NCBI RefSeq assembly: GCF_030316765.1
Contig: NZ_JASZYT010000022.1
Span: 1 to 63,921, forward strand
DNA: 63,921 bases
Direction of reading: 5' to 3'
From: Variovorax saccharolyticus
GTDB taxonomy: Bacteria; Pseudomonadota; Gammaproteobacteria; Burkholderiales; Burkholderiaceae_C
The translations under genes and the position numbers were made by a program. Under the pieces are notes generated by a model. It had not been told where the DNA came from. It saw only the letters and a list, made by a program, of their open reading frames with translations, and searched no databases. Below are positions 61,467 through 63,921 of the stretch, one piece after another (the first letter of the stretch is position 1; each line of letters starts with the position of its first letter).

Positions 61467-61942
61467 TCGAGTCCGATCTGCAAGTGCTTGGCGTGCTGAC
61501 CTAGCGTCGGGACGCTGGCTCGATCAAATGCTGCGGTCTCTACGACGGGTGATTACGATGGCGACCCTTCCAATGGTCATTGCTGTCAGGCGATGTGCCC
61601 ACGGCGATGCTGTCAAAGTGCTGCGCTGCATTGCCGACACCCCTACCAATCTCTGGATCGACGGTGGCGAGCCGGCCGCTTTCGGTCGTCAAGATAGTTC
61701 ATTCGCTCATGGCAGGATATTCCGTTTGGTCCCACCTTGCCTGACGGGGTTCCCGGGCCGAAGCTGAAGGTTGTCTTGGCGAGAGCCGGGCATGGAGTTG
61801 AAACTGTCGAGCGTCTATGACGCAACACTCACGACGACAGACTTGGCAAAGTTCCAGATTTGCGACACTGCCCCGTTCCACTGTCGACCGTCCGCAAGCC
61901 AGCCGGCTGGCATACTGTGGCCTCCACGACGAGGAGGTGACG
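61467..61942. other. No firm gene
   Basis: A + strand frame at 61559-61767 (MATLPMVIAVRRCAHGDAVK) may be coding, but I recognise nothing in it. The last 15 bases carry the ribosome binding site of the next gene (GAGGAGGTGACG). Confidence 0.3.
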
Positions 61943-62257
61943 ATGGGCAAATTCGTGGTCACGGGCATTACCGTCGTGAACGGCGAAGTAGTGACCGCGC
62001 CGTGCAGGGAATCGAGCGCAACTTGGCGCCGAAGCGATCGGCACCGTCGGGCTCACTGTGGGTGACGTGATGGACCGTTCGGAGATCCCCACCCTGACCT
62101 TGACTAACGACGTCCATGTTGTCAAATGGATCGGAGTTGGAGAGTTCGAACTCGGAAGCCGGGTCTCTCGGAAGCCGGGACAGGAGGGATTGCTTGTCAG
62201 CATCGATCCCGACGGGACACCGAACGAGGACCTGATGAACGTTGCCCAGATGAACTG
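61943..62257 (+). pseudogene. Hypothetical protein of about 105 aa, two frameshifts
   Basis: The ATG at 61943 has a strong ribosome binding site and begins MGKFVVTGITVVNGEVVT. The sequence then continues in the next frame as AVQGIERNLA and in the third as EAIGTVGLTVGDVMDRSEIP, PTLTLTNDVHVVKWIGVGEF and LVSIDPDGTPNEDLMNVAQM to the stop at 62257. Two single-base deletions in GC-rich runs near 61999 and 62028 would restore one protein of about 105 residues. The family was not recognised. Both indels fit sequencing error as well as decay. Confidence 0.6.
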
Positions 62258-62756
62258 AGTTCACGCTTCGACCTCCGCGAGGTCGAAACAAGCTCGGCTC
62301 CGATCCGACCGTCAATCGACCGGGTCGGCGTCTTCATCCTCGCCACGCGCCCTGGGCGCCGGAGCGCTCGTCGGGTGCCAGCTTGAAAAGTTCCACGCAT
62401 CCGAGATCAAACTCCATCCACGTCGGATAGGAGAGGACGCTGGACCACATCGGCCAAGACAGAAGCATCCTCCGCGCTCGGCGTGGCAACGACGCATTCC
62501 AGCGATGCTTATCCCGTTTTCTGCTTCCATCCGAAGGCCTTGCCCCGCTGATTGCGAACTCGGTCAGGAGCGACATGCGCGCAGCAGACCGAACTGTACC
62601 GTTTCAACGAGATGCGAGTCGATCAATTTCCCTCGTCCGCCGTCCAGCATGCTGATACAAGCGCACGAAGAATCCATGCATGCACGGGCGGCATGACGCG
62701 GCTGCGGTCTGTGAAGCCAGGCGCGGGAATCCCACACCACAGGTGGAGGGTTCGGA
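62258..62756. other. No gene seen
   Basis: Frames on both strands are short and of random composition. No terminator was recognised. Confidence 0.35.
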
Positions 62757-62926
62757 GTGACGCGCAAATCGAGCGCGCGAAAGTCAACGAAAAGCGCGGA
62801 GGCGACGGAGATTGAACGACGGGATGACAGGTCGACGCATTGTGCAACTCATCGATGTCGCGCGGCAGCTCGCCTTTCAAACCGTCGACGCCGCGCTGAT
62901 CAATCTGTACTGGAAGATTGGCTAGG
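62757..62926 (+). pseudogene. N-terminal fragment of a DUF1016/YhcG-type nuclease gene
   Basis: A GTG at 62757 starts MTRKSSARKSTKSAEATEI, a typical basic leader of DUF1016 (YhcG) proteins. After a frameshift comes GRRIVQLIDVARQLAFQTVD followed by AALINLYWKIG, the conserved DUF1016 N-terminal helix (…VARQxAxxxVxxxLxxLYWxIG), then a stop. The C-terminal PDDEXK nuclease domain is missing. It is a dead remnant. Confidence 0.75.
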
Positions 62927-62947
62927 GCAATCGGGAACGGACCGCCG

Positions 62948-63631
62948 CTACGTCCCGGAATCCTCTCTGCGCGGAGGGTAGACGCCGGCCAAGCGGGCGA
63001 TCAGGATCGCGAGGAAGAGGCCCCCTACAAGCTGCTCGAGCACGCACAGCCCGCGCGCGTACCGTTGCACCGGCACGGCGTCCCCGAAACCGGTGCTGGT
63101 CAACACGGTGAAACTGAAATAGAGCAAGTCGCCGATCGGCGGCGAAATGACGGCACCGCCGAACGCGAACGACCCCGGCTGAATGTGGTTGGCCATCGCG
63201 TAGAGATACGCCCACAGCGCGCCGAGCATCAGGTAGGCGGCCGCGGCGCCATAGAGCTTGTCGGCCGTCATGACGTCATGCTGAAAAACGTAGCGCAGCA
63301 GGTATCCGATCGTCGCCGCGTAGAGGGCGGCGCCGAACATCCAGGAGTGCAGGAGAAACCGCGAGTCGCTTCCGTCAATCGCGAGCAGCTGAAAGACCAG
63401 GGTCGGCATCGCCAAAAGAAGCGCGATCACGAACGACAGCTGGGTGCGCCCTATCGCGGCGACCGCTGCGATCACGACGAGGAGGTTGCCGCCGTTCAGC
63501 ATGATCCGTCCGCGGGGCGTGGGCTCGAGCAGCAGCATCGCCATGATGAGCGCGAGCATTGCGACAAAGAGATAAAAGCAGCGCTGGTAGAACACCAGCG
63601 CGAGAGTCGTACGCGCCCGGCCGATCGTCAT
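62948..63631 (-). CDS. Potassium-channel-type ion channel protein
   Basis: A 227-residue protein from the ATG at 63631 (MTIGRARTTLALVFYQ); a TTG at 63721 would add 30 basic residues. Several transmembrane helices (RCFYLFVAMLALIMAMLLLE, NLLVVIAAVAAIG, LSFVIALLLAMPTLVFQLLA, FGAALYAATIGYLLR, AYLMLGALWAYLYAM) precede the pore loop YFSFTVLTSTGFGDAVP, with the T-G-F-G-D filter, and a last helix (LVGGLFLAILIARLAGVY). The pore fits Ion_trans_2-type K+ channels. No cytoplasmic RCK/TrkA domain follows, so gating must be by voltage, lipids or partners. Confidence 0.85.
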   Translation of the reverse strand: MTIGRARTTLALVFYQRCFYLFVAMLALIMAMLLLEPTPRGRIMLNGGNLLVVIAAVAAIGRTQLSFVIALLLAMPTLVFQLLAIDGSDSRFLLHSWMFGAALYAATIGYLLRYVFQHDVMTADKLYGAAAAYLMLGALWAYLYAMANHIQPGSFAFGGAVISPPIGDLLYFSFTVLTSTGFGDAVPVQRYARGLCVLEQLVGGLFLAILIARLAGVYPPRREDSGT

Positions 63632-63779
63632 TTCCCCGCCCCCAGGAGTCCGTGGCAGCGGGCGCCCGCGTTTCACCGCGGCGCGCCCAAGCCATTGCAG
63701 CCGTCTGCGTGGCCGCTCCAACTGAACGCCGACCGATCAAGCCAACGGGTGCCCCTTCGGTCGCTTGATCAATGCACCC

Positions 63780-63921
63780 TTAGCCCGGCTGCTCGCCCGT
63801 AGCGCGGATATCCACGCGCCGGTTCGGCTCGAAGCAGGCGATCAGCGCGGTGCGGTTCCTCGCCTTGCCCTGGGCCCTGCAATCGGCTTCGGTGACCTTC
63901 AGCTCGTTGAAGCCACGGCCT
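63780..63921 (-). CDS. OmpA-family protein, C-terminal end (partial)
   Basis: The - strand frame running off the right edge reads GFNELKVTEADCRAQGKARN, then RTALIACFEPNRRVDIRATG and a stop. NRRVDI is the end of the OmpA-type peptidoglycan-binding domain, and the two Cys residues match the disulphide common in these C-terminal domains. Only 46 codons are in the window. Confidence 0.85.
   Translation of the reverse strand, partial: GRGFNELKVTEADCRAQGKARNRTALIACFEPNRRVDIRATGEQPG

Noticed and set aside
1..63921. tRNA, rRNA, CRISPR and prophage genes
   Set aside because: None recognised by eye; a tRNA-finder or covariance search would be decisive and could not be run.

Overview
Organism. The window is GC-rich DNA, most likely from a betaproteobacterium of the order Burkholderiales, in or near Comamonadaceae (Variovorax/Ramlibacter-like). 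That rests on codon style, the mix of two-component kinases, NikR, BrkB, PaoABC and patatin, and on general resemblance; no marker gene is present to fix the taxon. No rRNA, tRNA, phage structural gene or CRISPR array was recognised by eye. The window opens in the last codons of an IS3-family transposase and closes in the C-terminus of an OmpA-family protein. Layout. 0.1-8 kb: sparse small orphan genes, an L,D-transpeptidase with a small secreted partner, two tandem Crp/Fnr regulators, and two single-domain response regulators, one frameshifted. 8-17.8 kb: a zinc alcohol dehydrogenase with a small partner, a soluble histidine kinase, a patatin lipase, a hemerythrin-like protein and a BrkB membrane protein that abuts a truncated AsmA gene. 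18.5-30.4 kb: two large hybrid histidine kinases on either side of a frameshifted MscS channel, then a tightly overlapping paoABC-type molybdenum aldehyde oxidase operon whose last gene is a catalase-fold protein. 30.4-33.1 kb: a graveyard with decayed copies of the hemerythrin gene and of the second hybrid kinase. 33.3-39.6 kb: a LuxR regulator, a UvrA paralogue, a Q/P/G-rich protein and a zinc-ribbon metallopeptidase. 40.5-46.1 kb: nikR, then a NikR-type operator in front of a TonB-dependent receptor, an AraC regulator and a lipoprotein serine hydrolase. 47-50 kb: an intact receiver beside a decayed FixJ-like regulator and a histidine kinase with a broken N-terminus. 50.6-53.2 kb: a three-gene lipid operon (diacylglycerol kinase family, metallophosphoesterase, PAP2 phosphatase). 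53.4-63.9 kb: small orphan proteins, a 31-codon gene with its own promoter-like site and terminator, a GAF protein, a ParD-like/methionine aminopeptidase pair behind a perfect operator-like palindrome, several decayed genes and an ion channel. How it works together. The intact genes favour stress and envelope functions: peptidoglycan cross-linking, lipid turnover, oxygen or redox sensing, H2O2 handling, metal homeostasis and many signalling proteins. At least eleven genes or relics carry frameshifts, stops or truncations. Either this is an accessory region under weak selection or the assembly has indel errors; read-level checks are needed to separate the two. The most system-like unit is the ParD-like/Map pair. 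The clearest regulatory circuit is NikR acting on the TonB receptor.
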